Of a stretch of DNA of 64,000 nt, positions 34,838 to 45,932 are shown piece by piece. Numbering within the stretch: the stretch's first letter is position 1; every line of letters starts with the position of its first letter. The stretch is taken from contig JAIQDT010014343.1 of assembly GCA_021521415.1 (NCBI GenBank), forward strand, positions 1 through 64,000, written 5' to 3'. A program made the translations under genes and the position numbers. The stretch comes from Bidens hawaiensis. Its lineage: Eukaryota; Streptophyta; Magnoliopsida; Asterales; Asteraceae. The notes under the pieces were generated by a model that was not told the DNA's origin, searched no databases, and was given only the letters and a program-made list of their open reading frames with translations.

Positions 34838-35710
34838 CTATTTAGTACCACTTGATCCACCGGCTACAAAGCAAACATCCCCATTTGAGTTTACTGACAC
34901 ATGCCCCTCCTGTGAAGACTTGGCACCCGACTCGCCCTTCGAGTAGTAGGCGGCAGAATCAGTCTTTGAACTTGAATTGGAGTTTACTTTAGCACCGTAC
35001 ATGCCTGGATCTTGAACCTGATCCATAGATGTTTCTTTTCTTACCATATTAAGCTCAAAAGTTCTGAGCTTGTTGACAGTGGTTTCAAGATCATAAGTAG
35101 GGAAGTCCTTGTCTTCCCTCATCAGTACAGTATACATCTCCCATTTTTGTGGGAGGGCATCGAGAAGCTTCTCAACTATTTCTTCTTCTCGGTAGGAAAT
35201 AGAATAGTTGCTTAGCTCAGTCATTAGATGATAATATCGGGTGATAATATCATCTAGAGATTCGTTCTTCAAAAATTTGAAGACGGAAAACTGAGTTTTG
35301 AGCAATTTGATTTTTGAAGCTCGAATTCCTACATTCCCTTCAAATCTGTTCTCAAGAGCTTCCCAAAGCTCTCTAGCTGATGTGTATTTTCTGAATGTAT
35401 GGAGGATCTCCTGTGGAAGAGCCATTGTGATTGCAGCATGGGCCTTGCTCTCGGCCTCATACATCTTTTTCTCCTCCTCTTCCATTTTACTGTATTTCTT
35501 GATTTGGTCTCGACCCTCATACTCCATGACTGGTGGAATATATCCATCTTGGATGCATACCCACATTTTCGCATCCTGGTACTTAACGTATTGTATGAAC
35601 CGATCCTTCCACGCGACAAAGTCGGTTCCCTTCAGCAACCTTGGGGCCTTTGTAGCTGACCCCGCTTCAACTTCCATCTTTACAAGCTCCGAAATGTTGA
35701 TCGACGACAT
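34838..35710 (-). CDS. Element A gag, N-terminal part
   Basis: 290 codons. The start at 35710 (MSSINISELV) is the first ATG after the leader array and begins the conserved region. Shows the copia gag helical region: RLLKGTDFVAWKDRFIQYV, AHAAITMALPQEILHTF, ARELWEALENRFEGN, LDDIITRYYHLMTEL. It ends at a TAG at 34838-34840, after which the frame runs on unbroken into the zinc-knuckle part, so a single point change explains the break. Confidence 0.93.
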   Translation of the reverse strand: MSSINISELVKMEVEAGSATKAPRLLKGTDFVAWKDRFIQYVKYQDAKMWVCIQDGYIPPVMEYEGRDQIKKYSKMEEEEKKMYEAESKAHAAITMALPQEILHTFRKYTSARELWEALENRFEGNVGIRASKIKLLKTQFSVFKFLKNESLDDIITRYYHLMTELSNYSISYREEEIVEKLLDALPQKWEMYTVLMREDKDFPTYDLETTVNKLRTFELNMVRKETSMDQVQDPGMYGAKVNSNSSSKTDSAAYYSKGESGAKSSQEGHVSVNSNGDVCFVAGGSSGTK

Positions 35711-35744
35711 CCTTCTTGAAGACTAAGAAACCCGAAAAATTCTG

Positions 35745-36080
35745 AGTAGGCGAAGTTAAAAAATTTCCTCTGAACAGTACTGTAGGCGAAGTTAAGGATA
35801 ACTTCGCTTAAGTAATAACTTCGCTGGATCTTTCTTAAATTCGCGTGACTGGGCGAAGTTGAGAATAACTTCGCTTAGGGTAAGCGAACTTAGAAAGTAG
35901 GCGAACTTGAAGAAAAATTCGCTGAGCTAGGCGAACTTGATGAGAACTTCGCTGAGTTAGGCGAAGTTGAGGAGGTAGGCGAAGTTGTAAATAACTTCGC
36001 TTCTCCTTATATCTTCGCCGAAACCCTACGTATCCTGACAGCAACTTCGCCTGATGAACAGCAACTTCGCCTGACGAACT
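35745..36080. repeat. GCGAAGTT/AACTTCGC array in the leader of element A
   Basis: Twelve exact 8-mers plus three GCGAACTT variants in about 330 bp, in both orientations and often as inverted pairs 6-10 bases apart. Lies between primer binding site and gag ATG. It would form many small hairpins in the RNA. Confidence 0.92.
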
Positions 36081-36258
36081 CAAACTTTCTGCAGATCTGA
36101 AAATCGGATTTTAACGAGGTTTTTGACGGTTTAAAGGCTTGAACACACTGGTAGGAGGCTAGAATGAGCAAAAACACCAAAAACTCGTCTCGTGAATAGT
36201 CGAAACGGGACGAATTCTACACCCGCGTGAATATCCCGAACCACACAATCGAGCAAAA

Positions 36259-36270
36259 GCTCTGATACCA
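36259..36270 (-). other. Primer binding site of element A
   Basis: The minus strand reads TGGTATCAGAGC, matching the 3' end of tRNA-Met, two bases inside the 5' LTR. Confidence 0.93.
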
Positions 36271-36272
36271 AT

Positions 36273-36736
36273 TGTAGGTTCCCTGGACGGATCACACGAG
36301 ATATCCCGATATACACAGGTGCGGAATCCCTGTGTAGATCGTTACGGACGTAGAACACAAACACACGAACACACGAATACGATACAAACAACCACACGTT
36401 ATATTAATAACTCAACACGTGATATAATCACAATTACAGACTCTCGACCTCACGTCACTTGACTCACGAACAATAACTGACTTACACAAAACTTTTTGAA
36501 CAACTAGCCATAACCTATATAAATACACGACAACTTCGCCTCAGGCGAAGTTGTCCGTAACTTCGCTTGGTTAACAAGTTCGCCTAAGCGAACTTGTCAA
36601 CAACTTCGCTTGGTTAACAAGTTCGCCTAAGCGAACTTGTCAACAACTTCGCTTTAAACAAACAAATACATAAACAATATTACAGACTCGATTACAGGCA
36701 CTAGACATATGAACTACTGACATTTATGCACCAACA
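36273..36736 (-). repeat. 5' LTR of element A
   Basis: 464 bp, 7 substitutions from 24861-25324. TATA at plus 36515-36524, with five exact AACTTCGC/GCGAAGTT copies and four AGTTCGC/GCGAACT copies directly upstream in element sense. Followed by GTTTG (36737-36741). Confidence 0.96.
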
Positions 36737-36741
36737 GTTTG

Positions 36742-37526
36742 AGTAGGAAACACATTAATTGGAGCGGCAGTACCACTCAAAGGCAAGCAACCTCCATATT
36801 TATGTCGGGTCTTGAGTTTCTATCGATGACTTTTGACATTTAATTCATACTCTCTATCTTCAATATTTTGCATAAACACCATTGTAGTAAGATCATCATT
36901 TTTAAAGAAATTATTTTCTTTAAGTACCATGAGAAACGTTGAGTAGGAGCTTGGAAGAGCATTCTTCACAGTGTCAATCTTATCAACCTCACTTGGTTCC
37001 ATTTATTCATATCAACAATAAGATGATTGAATCTTGTGAGCATTTCTTCCACAGTCTCTCCTTTCAATAAGTTAAAGTTTCGAAACTGAAACTTTAACAT
37101 CACCTTTTTACTTTCTTTAGTATTACCCATACTTCTCATCTTGATATGTTGAAACAAGGATGCACAAATTTTAATACATCCCATTTGATGGAAAATATTG
37201 TCAGGTAATGCCATTGTTAAAGTGGAATATGCCTTATTTCCAATCTCTAGAGCTTTCTTTTCTTCATGAGAGTATTGGTAGAAAGCTTTTGGTGTAAACC
37301 CTGTAGTTTCACTACCAAGCATAGGAACAGTGTATACATCATCAAGACATCGTGAACAATCAGGGTGTACAAACCCTAGATGTGCTCTGAAACATGGTTC
37401 CCATTTAACAAAATCATTAAATTTCATTAAACGTGGACATTTTGAATGAGATCCAAATTCAGCATCGAGATGTAACATTTGATGCATCAACATATTCTGA
37501 GAAGCCAGTGCATAATAACAAGCCAT
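36742..37526 (-). pseudogene. gag of element B, N-terminal part
   Basis: Start chosen at the ATG at 37526 (MACYYALASQ). Helical gag region: RLMKFNDFVKWEPCFRAHLG, NKAYSTLTMALPDNIFHQM, MLKFQFRNFNLLKGETVEEM. A frame break at about 36980 leads to VDKIDTVKNALPSSYSTFL. Element A sits just after this piece, and gag resumes at 24855. Confidence 0.88.
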
Positions 37527-37589
37527 CTTAAACAAATAAAAGTTTAAACTTAGCAAAATTCAAACTTAAAGGGTTAAAATGAAATTTCT

Positions 37590-37940
37590 GTAACGAATAG
37601 GAAGACGAATGAGTATGATTGATGACGAATGATGAATAGTAACGAATGAGTATGACAGAAGAACAGTGATGAATGAGTTGATGAATGACTGAACACGAAT
37701 AGCTTAACGAATGACTAACAAATGGTTGACAAATGGTTAACGAATGGTTGACGAATGAATGTTGATTGGGTGACAAATCAGTGAGAACGAATGAACTTTC
37801 AATAACGAATTAGCTACAGTAAAGAATGAGTTTGTTATTCTGTTGTAACAAACTTAACACGTGGCACGAATCAGTTATATTTTAATAACGAATAAACATT
37901 AAACATGCAACGAATGGTCATCTCCATCATAACGAATGAT
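37590..37940. repeat. AACGAATG array in the leader of element B
   Basis: Six exact AACGAATG and many one-base variants (GACGAATG, AACGAATA), nearly all in one orientation, between gag and primer site. Same motif as in the LTR and before the extra ORF of B. Confidence 0.85.
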
Positions 37941-38383
37941 AAAATGAATCTTCAAACAGATTTCCAAATTTGGAAATTTTCTAGATTCAAACACCAAAAC
38001 GGATAATCAAAATTCCATGGATTACTCACTCAAGACTCGTTCAATTTTCACAAACTATAGCTCAAACAACTCATAATCGTCCCGCAGACAAACCAACAAT
38101 CCAATAAATCACCAAATCGACTCCTCTGTTCCGTTTAACACCCAAACGCAACTCAAATCCATTCCAAACTCATAAAATTATCCAATTCAATCACTACGAA
38201 CCTCGTAAATCCAAATCTGAACCTAATTAAAGTCAATTCATCATCAAATTATCATTTCATCATGCTAATTGAATGAAAATTGATGAACAACGTATCAGAT
38301 CTACAATTATCAAATCGAACTACAGTTAATCAATCAATTCATGATTAATACATTAATGATTAACACAATCTAACCCTGGTTAA
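37941..38383 (-). other. Leader of element B without motif
   Basis: AT-rich non-coding sequence between the array and the primer binding site. Nothing further is recognised in it. Confidence 0.6.
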
Positions 38384-38395
38384 GCTCTGATACCA
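38384..38395 (-). other. Primer binding site of element B
   Basis: The minus strand reads TGGTATCAGAGC, complementary to tRNA-Met, two bases from the LTR. Confidence 0.92.
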
Positions 38396-38397
38396 CT

Positions 38398-38999
38398 TGA
38401 GAACACTATAGAGCTTCAATTGATCGAATTCGTCATATCAATTGAATACCGTATCTAGTTATGATATATGTTTATGTATAATAGATTAGACTTGATTAAG
38501 ATTAAAGAAGTGCTTGGGAGAACAATTGGACAGAGTAACGACACACGGGAATTAACTTTAAAAAACAGTTAAATTACTCTTTGGCTGAACAACCTATATA
38601 TAGAAGACGAATGCCATTCGTTACACATTCTGTAACGAATGGTCTTCATTCGTCTTCAGTAAATAAATAACCAAAATGGTATAGTGAATGACTCATTCTT
38701 TATACCCCATTCGTCAACATTCCATGACGAATGGATACAATATATAACGACTAAGGTCCATTCGTTAAACATCCTTAACGAATGGACATATAACAATAAT
38801 GATTAAGGTTCATTCGTTAAACATCCTTAACGAATGAAAAATAATAAACACGATTGGCCTCATTCGTTAAACATTCTTAACGAATGACCCATAATATAAC
38901 GTATAGGACATATAATTACTAAATTGCCCTTTACATTAAAATAATATTAAATTACATAACTATTACAAAGACTTGAGACGACAAAACCTTGCACTAACA
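38398..38999 (-). repeat. 5' LTR of element B
   Basis: 602 bp, plus-strand ends TGAGAACACT and GCACTAACA. TATA at plus 38594-38603. Directly upstream in element sense are eight exact CATTCGTT/AACGAATG copies at 38613-38886, four of them as CATTCGTT...TTAACGAATG inverted pairs with a short loop. Confidence 0.93.
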
Positions 39000-39004
39000 G
39001 TGAT

Positions 39005-39341
39005 ATCATGTGAACTCGTTGTTAGGTGGAATCTAACAACGAATGGATTCAATATAAAGCAAATGAACACAATAAGAACACAATATTAATGCTTCAAAAC
39101 ATACATTTATAACGTCGGGTGCTTAAGCCCTTTGTAGTTGATAAGATCACACTTCTCTCGTCTCTCTATCGCTCGTGAACATCTAACTCTCTAGCAGTTA
39201 ACATTACATCATATATACATACACATGCTAACCCTAAGCCCAAACACACTAAGCCCACCGACATAATTGATTTCGGCTTACATATAGAATCCAAAACCAA
39301 GTCGAATAACCTATGCGTAAACCATTAAATGTGGCCCAACA
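39005..39341 (-). repeat. 5' LTR of element C, outer part
   Basis: Continues the LTR broken at 13348. Ends GGCCCAACA at 39341, where decayed gypsy pol begins. No CCGAGAAC copy is present, unlike the LTRs of A and B, which carry their own motif. Confidence 0.7.
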
Positions 39342-39346
39342 TACTT

Positions 39347-40730
39347 TAATATTGTTAATGGGAAATTTGTGTTGAATGGAGACTATGCTTTCACTCTATT
39401 TGACACCGGAGCCTATAAAAGTTTTATTTCCACTAAGTTCTTTAAGCTATTAGAAAATAACTCGTCAGCCTTAGAGTCAAAGTATATAGTAGAGCTCGCC
39501 GATGGGAAAACCATTAAAGTATCTCACATTCTCAACAGAATGTAAGTTGATTTTATACTCTCATACTTTTGACATTGATCTTATGCCAGTAGAACTTAGT
39601 AGCTTCGATGTAGTAGTTGGTATGGATTGGTTGTCTACCAACCAAGCTGAGGAGGTCTGCCATGAGAAAATAGTTTGTATCCCTCTCTCCATTGGAGAAG
39701 TCCTGACTGTTCAATGTGATAAGAGTGGCGCAGTCATGGGCGTTATCTCTCCTATGAAGGCACATAAGTTATTACGCAAAGGACACATGGCTGTGTTAGC
39801 ACTAGTATCCGATCAGAAGGCCGAGGCAAAAAGGATTGAGGATATTCCGATCGTTAGGGATTTTCTTGAAGTCTTCCCTGAAGATTTACATGGTCTTCGG
39901 CCACATAAACAGGTCGAATTTCAAATAGACTTAACCCCCGAAGCAACTCCCATAGCTCGCGGGCCTTACTGATTTGGTCCTAACGAGTTGGAGGAACTGT
40001 CTACGCAATTACAAAAACTAGTATATAAGGGTTTTATACGTCCGAGTTTGTCACCATGGGGAGCCCTAGTACTATTTGTTAAGAAGAAAGACAGAACATT
40101 TCGGATGTGCATCGACTACATGGAACTCAACAAAGATACAATTAAGAACCGATATCCCTTACCACGTATTGATGATCTCTTTTACCAGCTTCAAGGATCT
40201 GGTTACTATTTGAAAATCGACCTTAAGTTGGGTTATCATCAAAATTAGGGTTTGAGAAGAAGACATATCTAAGACAGCGTTTCGCACTCGTTACGTTCAT
40301 TATGAGATTACGGTTATGTCGTTCGGGATAACAAACACTCCAGCAGTATTCATGGATCTCATGAATCGCGTTTGTAAACCTTAACTCGATAAGGTTTGTC
40401 TTTGTGTTCATCGATGACATCCTAATCTACACTAAGACCAAGGAGCATCATGAAGAGCATCTGCGTTTGATTTTGGAACACCTCAAGAAAGAGCAACTCT
40501 ACGCTAAATTTTCGAAATGCGACTTTTGGATCTGAGAGGTACAATTCTGAGGCCATGTGGTTAACGAGAAAGGGATTCACATTGACCAGCCAAAAATTGA
40601 GTCCAACAAAGAGTGGTCGACTCCAAGGACGCCAACCGAAATTCGTCAATTTCTTGGTTTGGCATGTTATTACCGAAGGTTCATTGAAAGATTTTCAAAG
40701 ATTTCTCAACCTCTCACTGCTCTAACCCAT
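39347..40730 (+). pseudogene. Gypsy element D: protease and reverse transcriptase
   Basis: Protease LFDTGA at 39396-39413, then an open stretch 39502-39972 with VVVGMDWL, EVFPEDLHGL and VEFQIDLTPEATPIARGPY leading into [28 protein letters not shown] and [12 protein letters not shown] in 39988-40248; [16 protein letters not shown] at about 40318-40370; FIDD at 40407-40418; QFLGLACYYRRFIERFSKI at 40647-40710. Several stops and shifts. Ty3/gypsy chromovirus by motif style; lineage Tekay/Del is inferred. Confidence 0.9.
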
Positions 40731-42138
40731 AAGGGTACTGTATACAAGTGGGGTGAAGAACAAGAATCCAATTTCACGCATAGAAGCAGAAGCTTTGCAG
40801 CGCACCAATTTTGTCTTTGCGAGATGGAGTCGATAATTTCATTCTTTATTTTGACGCAAACATTCAAGGACTTGGGTGTGTGCTTATGCAGCGCGAGAAG
40901 GTTATTGCGTATGCTTTTCGTAAACTAAAGGTCCACGAACGGAGTTAACGACTCACGATTTGAAACTAGCAGTCGTTATTTTCGCACTAAAGATCTGGAG
41001 GACTACTTATATGGAACCAAGCATACCATCTACACTGACCATAAGAGTCTCCAATACATATTTGAGCAAAAGGAGCTGAATAAGAGAAAATGAAGATGGT
41101 TAAATTTCTTAACGGTTGTGAGTGTGCCATTGAGTATCACCCGAGCAAGGCTAATGTTGTTGCTGACACCTTGAATCGCAAAGAAAATCAAGAGAGTACG
41201 GGCATTACAGTTAACTATTCATACCGGGTTACCATAAAGAATTCCAGAGGCTCGGCTCGAAGCCTTAAAAGCTGAGAATTTTGACTATGAATCTTTTCTT
41301 AAAACTTATGGAAATTCAAAAGTTAAGTCCAAGGGTATTCGGTATTAGAATGAGCGGTTTTGGGTACCTCGTTATGGGACTTTGTGAGAATTGGTCATGG
41401 ACGAGGTGCATAAGTCTCGATATTCAGTGCACCCCGGTTTAGACAAAATTTACCAGACTTAAGGGAACTTTATTGGTGGCCGGGTATGAAAGAAGAAATT
41501 GTTGGTTGCGTGGCTAAGTGTTTGACTTGTACTAAGGTAAAAGTAGAGTAAGGAAACTGTCTGGTTTACTTCAACAACCAGTGAACCCAATGGGGAAATG
41601 AGAGCAAATTTTTATGCATTTTGTAACAAAGTTACCCAAGACTACAAGTGGGTGCGACACTATCAAGGTAATAGTAGGTCGCTTGACGAAATCAGCACAT
41701 TTCCGAGCTATTCAAGAGACCAACAAGATGGATAGATTGGCACGAATTTATATAAAGGAAATTGTTGCACGTCATGGTGTCTCGATCTCGATTATATCGG
41801 ACCATGACGCTAGATTTACTTTGACCTTTTGGCAATCGTTACAAAAGGCATTGGGTACACGACTTGATATGAGCACAACTTATCATGGTCTTTACTGATG
41901 GTCAAATTGAATGAACGATACAGACATTGGAGGTTATGCTTTGAGCATGCATAATTGATTTTAGAAATAGTTAGGAAACTCACTTACCTTTAGTCGAAAA
42001 CTCCTACAACAATAGCTATCACACGAGTATAAAAGCAGCACCTTTTGAAGCTCTCTATGGGCAAAAGTGTAGATTATCACTCTACTGGGCAGAGTTGGTT
42101 GAAAGTCAATTAACCGGACCAGAAATAGTCCATAAGTT
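40731..42138 (+). pseudogene. Gypsy element D: RNase H and integrase
   Basis: RNase H remnants at 40840-41200, ending ANVVADTLNRKE (41150-41183). Integrase: HPGLDKIYQ and CLTCTKVK zinc-binding remnants (41430-41540), core [16 protein letters not shown]...[12 protein letters not shown] and [21 protein letters not shown] in 41614-41898. The remainder, [10 protein letters not shown]...[10 protein letters not shown] in shifted frames, stops at 42138, where LTR-like sequence begins. The C-terminal GPF region and chromodomain are missing. Confidence 0.9.
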
Positions 42139-42141
42139 ATA

Positions 42142-44613
42142 TGTTACATGATGCTCCAACTTGTTAATTTATGTTACATGTTACATGTTACTTAACCTAA
42201 TGTGATACATGTCCATGTTACTTGGTATGCTTAGGAATAATATTTTAAATGTTACATGTCATACTCATATGATAATATATTTACTATAAGTTGCAAAGTC
42301 AAATTCTAATTTAGGAGAATCAATGGAAATTGATGAGAAAATTTGAATTACGTAAATTAGGAAACTTATAATTTGCCAAAATATTTTCCCCACTCCTCTC
42401 TCCTTTTTGGCCAGCCCTATCCCATACATACATACATACACAATATTTATTTTATTTAAGTATTCATCTTCAAGTAGGTAAAGATTGAATCAAGAGCAAG
42501 AAGGGTTTTGTGACTAATTGATAATCATCTAGGCATGTAATGTTATTGATTTTTCTAATGTTTTATGGTTGGGATGTGGGTTTTGGTATCCAAACAAAGA
42601 TTAATGTATGAAATCATAACTTAAAAATTGAAAGATTGAGACATTAAACATGATAGTTATATTATTGTCTTAATTTTTGGTTGAATAAGAAAACCCTAAC
42701 TGGTTCATAAATTTTCTGTATTAGTATGATAAAATATGTTTTTTGATGATGAATGATGATTAATTGGTGAATTAGGTTCATACACATGTTAGAAACAAAG
42801 TTTTTATGAGAAAAGATTGAAGACAGATTCCTGACAAATTCATTTGTGTTTAATTTGGTATTGTAAACTGACGTTAGATTGGTGTTTGTGATTAATTCTT
42901 GATTCTATGATTTACTACTATGAGTCTAGTTTCTGAAAATCTAAAAATCATAATTTTCGGACATGGATTGAGTCATTTTAATGATTTTACAATATTGTAT
43001 GTCAGGGCTGTTAAGAAAAATTGTATTCTAGTCTTGTTTGTTAATTACATATCTTGAGTTTGACAAAGGAAATTTGGTTGTTTCTACTTCTGAAATGTCA
43101 TGGGTTGAGTTAGGAATCTAACCCAGTTGGCCTTGCATGATTTGGGTTAACATAGAATTTTAGCCTAATTTATACGTTTTGTTATGCAGTAAAATAGTGC
43201 ACGTACGTTGCTGTCTTATATAAATTTTCGTCACTTTTGTGAACGTTGGCAAAATATAAAAAAGATCTAGGTAAACCTAAGACTCGAAGGTTAATGTGGT
43301 AATATTTTTATAATTTAACTTGGTGATTTGATGTGAAGAAAAATAGGTTCTGCTGAGTCAAATTTTTCTTGCAAATTTAATATGGCTAAGTATGATTTAT
43401 AATGAGTGTTATGATCAATTATGCACTATTTGACTTGCTAGATGTGTTGTACATAGTTTGACACTTAGAAACTAATTTTTTTTGCATGATCAGTATGATT
43501 TGAAACACTTGATAAGAGTGAACACTTGGTTGCTACATGACTAGTACAATAAGATGACTTAGCTTATATGCCGTGTTAATCATTTTAACTCGTGAATTAA
43601 ATGACACCTACATCTTGTAAAGTAGTAGGTTTGATAATATATCACCAACGGGCGTTGGGTCAGCTCAGAAAATATTTGGTAAAAGTCAAACACTATTAAA
43701 CAACGGGATTGTTTGGATACTAGGGGTTATAGGAACCACTACACATTACTCACGTACCTGTAATACTTTAGGGTACTTGTACGAGATTTTCGCTTTAGCG
43801 GTTGACTTTCTTTTAGAATGCTTTCGAGGTGAGTTTCACCACCCCTTTTTACTTACTCCTTTTGGGGGAGAAAGCGTGCACAAAACTTTTGGTCTTGTAG
43901 ATTGTTATTTATTGCATGTATACATAGTGAAATAATAAATTGAAAGTCCTTATGCACATTGGACCGTTAACTAAGGTTAACTAGCGAGAAATATTAAGTA
44001 GTACTACTAGGTTCGACAAACCCTGCCCACACTAAAACTCGATTGGATGTCGGGCGGGTGTAAAATTGTCCTAAACATTTCCAAGTCGGGATAAGACTTT
44101 GTGGGAGGCACAAACCAACACGTCAAGCTTCAGTCGAATTGGACACTACACTATTGTATCATGAATACTAGCGTAATTAACTAGTGACATGAAAATGCTT
44201 ACATTATCTACTCGTTTAACGAGCTTGTTTTAGATTCAAACATGTGAACTCACCAACCATTGTGCTGACACTTTCAGCATGCCTTTCTCAGGCCGCTAAT
44301 TCTTGTTGCATGGATAGGAGGTCTCATGCATGTCTTGCATAAAAATTTAATAAAGAAAATGTTATTTTCAAGTAGTTAACTTTTGGATGCGCTTGTTTTA
44401 CGCTTAAACACTTTGTTTTGGTTTAGGGAATTTATTCCCACATGTTATGTTTCCGCAACTTAATCGTTAAACTCAAAAATTGTTTTCCCGTTTGTGGGAA
44501 ATTTATGGTTTTTGAATAAACTTAGGGGTCGTTTGGTGTAACTAATAACTAAGATCCTGGTTTGTCATGCGCCTCGTGGTAAAACCCCACATGTGGTAAT
44601 TGAGGGTGTGACA
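42142..44613 (+). repeat. Gypsy LTR-derived block
   Basis: Right end GGGTGTGACA at 44604-44613. The 3' half shares with 53192-55016 and with LTR D the boxes GGTGAGTTTCAC...CCCCTTTTTACT (43828), GGTTCGACAAACCC (about 44010) and CTCACCAACCATTG...GACACTTTC (about 44248). The left end (TGTTACATG at 42142) is not confirmed and no target duplication matches (TTATA against TATTA). Its left flank is plus-strand integrase D and its right flank minus-strand integrase E, so it marks a rearrangement join. Confidence 0.6.
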
Positions 44614-44758
44614 TATTAGCTATTGTACCGATTCGTTCGAGGATCTGAAATGGTCCAATGAAACGAGGACTTAGTTTTCCCATTCTTGCTAAATCGTACA
44701 ACATATTTCCAAGGTGATACCTTCGACAACACTTTGTTGCATACTTGAAATTCTAAAG
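44614..44758 (-). pseudogene. Gypsy element E integrase C-terminal fragment
   Basis: The minus strand reads LEFQVCNKVLSKVSPWKYVVRFSKNG, then in a shifted frame a GPF-type stretch ending ILERIGTIA. This is the C-terminal 'GPF' module of gypsy integrase. The part that should precede it (HHKSL) is found at 52845, after an 8.1-kb inserted block. Confidence 0.85.
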
Positions 44759-44819
44759 TATAACAACCCATAAAATAAGCAAAAGGAAACGTGAAGAAAA
44801 TAAAAGAAGTAAATTTCAT

Positions 44820-45016
44820 CCCATATTGGTGGAGAAAAGAAAATGGAATCCCTCTACCTTGGTATAAATAAGAAAGTGAGTTATTATAAAACTAGTAAGC
44901 TCTTTATAAGAATGCTAGTTTATCTAATAATATTTTTATAAGACAAATCACACCATGAGATCCTAGAAATAGGTGCAAAGCACCCAACATGCACGTGCAC
45001 AGGCTCGGGCGAAGTG
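44820..45016 (+). other. LTR-like promoter segment
   Basis: Contains CATCCCATATTGG at about 44818 and TATAAATA at about 44863-44870 followed by a stretch without coding potential. Plant LTR promoters often show this pair. No partner LTR recognised. Confidence 0.35.
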
Positions 45017-45560
45017 TGTCACACCTCGACTAGGAGACTGGACGTGACGATTGAATACCAACCAAAACACAGCGGAAATAGGGTAACTAATTTATATTAA
45101 GACAGTAGGTCAATGTTACAATCAAATGTCAAGTACAACTACTAACTATAAGTTTAACTACCATCTAATTAAAAGATATGCTCTACAATCCATCATGGTT
45201 TCTTTAGGTTAATAATCTGTCACACCCCGACTAGGGGACTGGAGGTGACGACTGAATACAAACCAAAACACAGCGGAAATAGGGTAACTAATTTATATTA
45301 AGACAGTAGGTCAATGTTACAATCAAATGTCAAGTACAACTACAAACTATAAGTTTAACTACCATCTAATTAGAAGATATGCTCTACAATCCATCATGGT
45401 TTCTTTAGGTTAATCTCTACGGTTTGATGCAAGTCTTCTAGAGGGTCTTCTATCTCCAAACAAGCTCATATCTAATTCTCTATGTATTCCACATCTTGAA
45501 AAGAGGTACCTGAATACGTGCTTAAAATAATTGGGTCAACTAAAAAGTTGGTGAGTTCAT
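45017..45560 (-). repeat. Two tandem copies of an LTR 3' end
   Basis: TGTCACACC starts at 45017 and 45218. The 201 bp after the first are nearly identical to the start of the second. On the minus strand both end GGGTGTGACA, the 3' end of a gypsy LTR, and contain GAACTCACCAAC...GTTGAC as in the other LTRs. The second copy runs 343 bp before the inverted repeat begins. Confidence 0.8.
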
Positions 45561-45928
45561 GCACTACCCTTTTTCTTAAATTTTTGGGTGGATACATGCT
45601 TCTATATGTTTTTAAACTTATTCGTGTATTATTAATCAAGACAATTTAGCTACCTTAAACAATCCCCTACTTTGTAGCACAATCATTAACTCCGAAATGA
45701 GCCACGGGATATATGGGTAGTACTATCTGGGAGACCCCCGCACACAGTGGGCCTACATCATGGGACGACCACCCGCTGAATGATAAAATGTATATCTTGT
45801 GACATATATCCGCGCCATTTGTAACTTATGTTGGGCAGACATAAGTGTAATTTGACCCATAACAATAAGGGGTATGGGTAAGGGGTATTTATTATAGATG
45901 TTCACTGGTCGTGGACACAGGTTTGAAT
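45551..45928 (+). repeat. Left arm of large inverted repeat
   Basis: Matches the reverse complement of 46344-46720 over about 378 bp with scattered differences. Arm landmarks are GTGAGTTCATGCACTACCC at the outer end and CAGGTTTGA at the inner end. No coding potential. Confidence 0.88.
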
Positions 45929-45932
45929 AACA

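Larger units (their letters stand above)
24861..36736 (-). mobile_element. SIRE-like Ty1/copia element A, near-complete
   Basis: An 11.9-kb minus-strand element bounded by 464-bp LTRs and a perfect GTTTG duplication. The order in element sense is 5' LTR (36273-36736), primer site (36259-36270), leader with motif array, gag, pol, spacer, internal array and TATA, extra ORF, purine tract (25325-25336), 3' LTR (24861-25324). The LTRs differ at 7 of 464 positions (1.5%), about 0.6 million years at a rate of 1.3e-8. Despite this youth, gag has one in-frame stop, pol has three and the extra ORF one frameshift, so it cannot move without help. Confidence 0.96.
13349..38999 (-). mobile_element. SIRE-like Ty1/copia element B, interrupted by element A
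   Basis: Minus-strand copia element with both LTRs (38398-38999 and 13349-13912), a primer binding site (38384-38395), gag, pol, spacer, motif arrays and extra ORF. It sits in the LTR of element C between GTTAT (13344-13348) and GTGAT (39000-39004), a 4/5 target duplication. Element A (24861-36736) is inserted in its gag. By eye the two LTRs differ at roughly 5-6% of aligned positions, so B is clearly older than A. All its ORFs are broken. Confidence 0.9.

Noticed and set aside
42142..44613. Clean solo LTR
   Set aside because: No target duplication, and the two flanks belong to different elements in opposite orientation.
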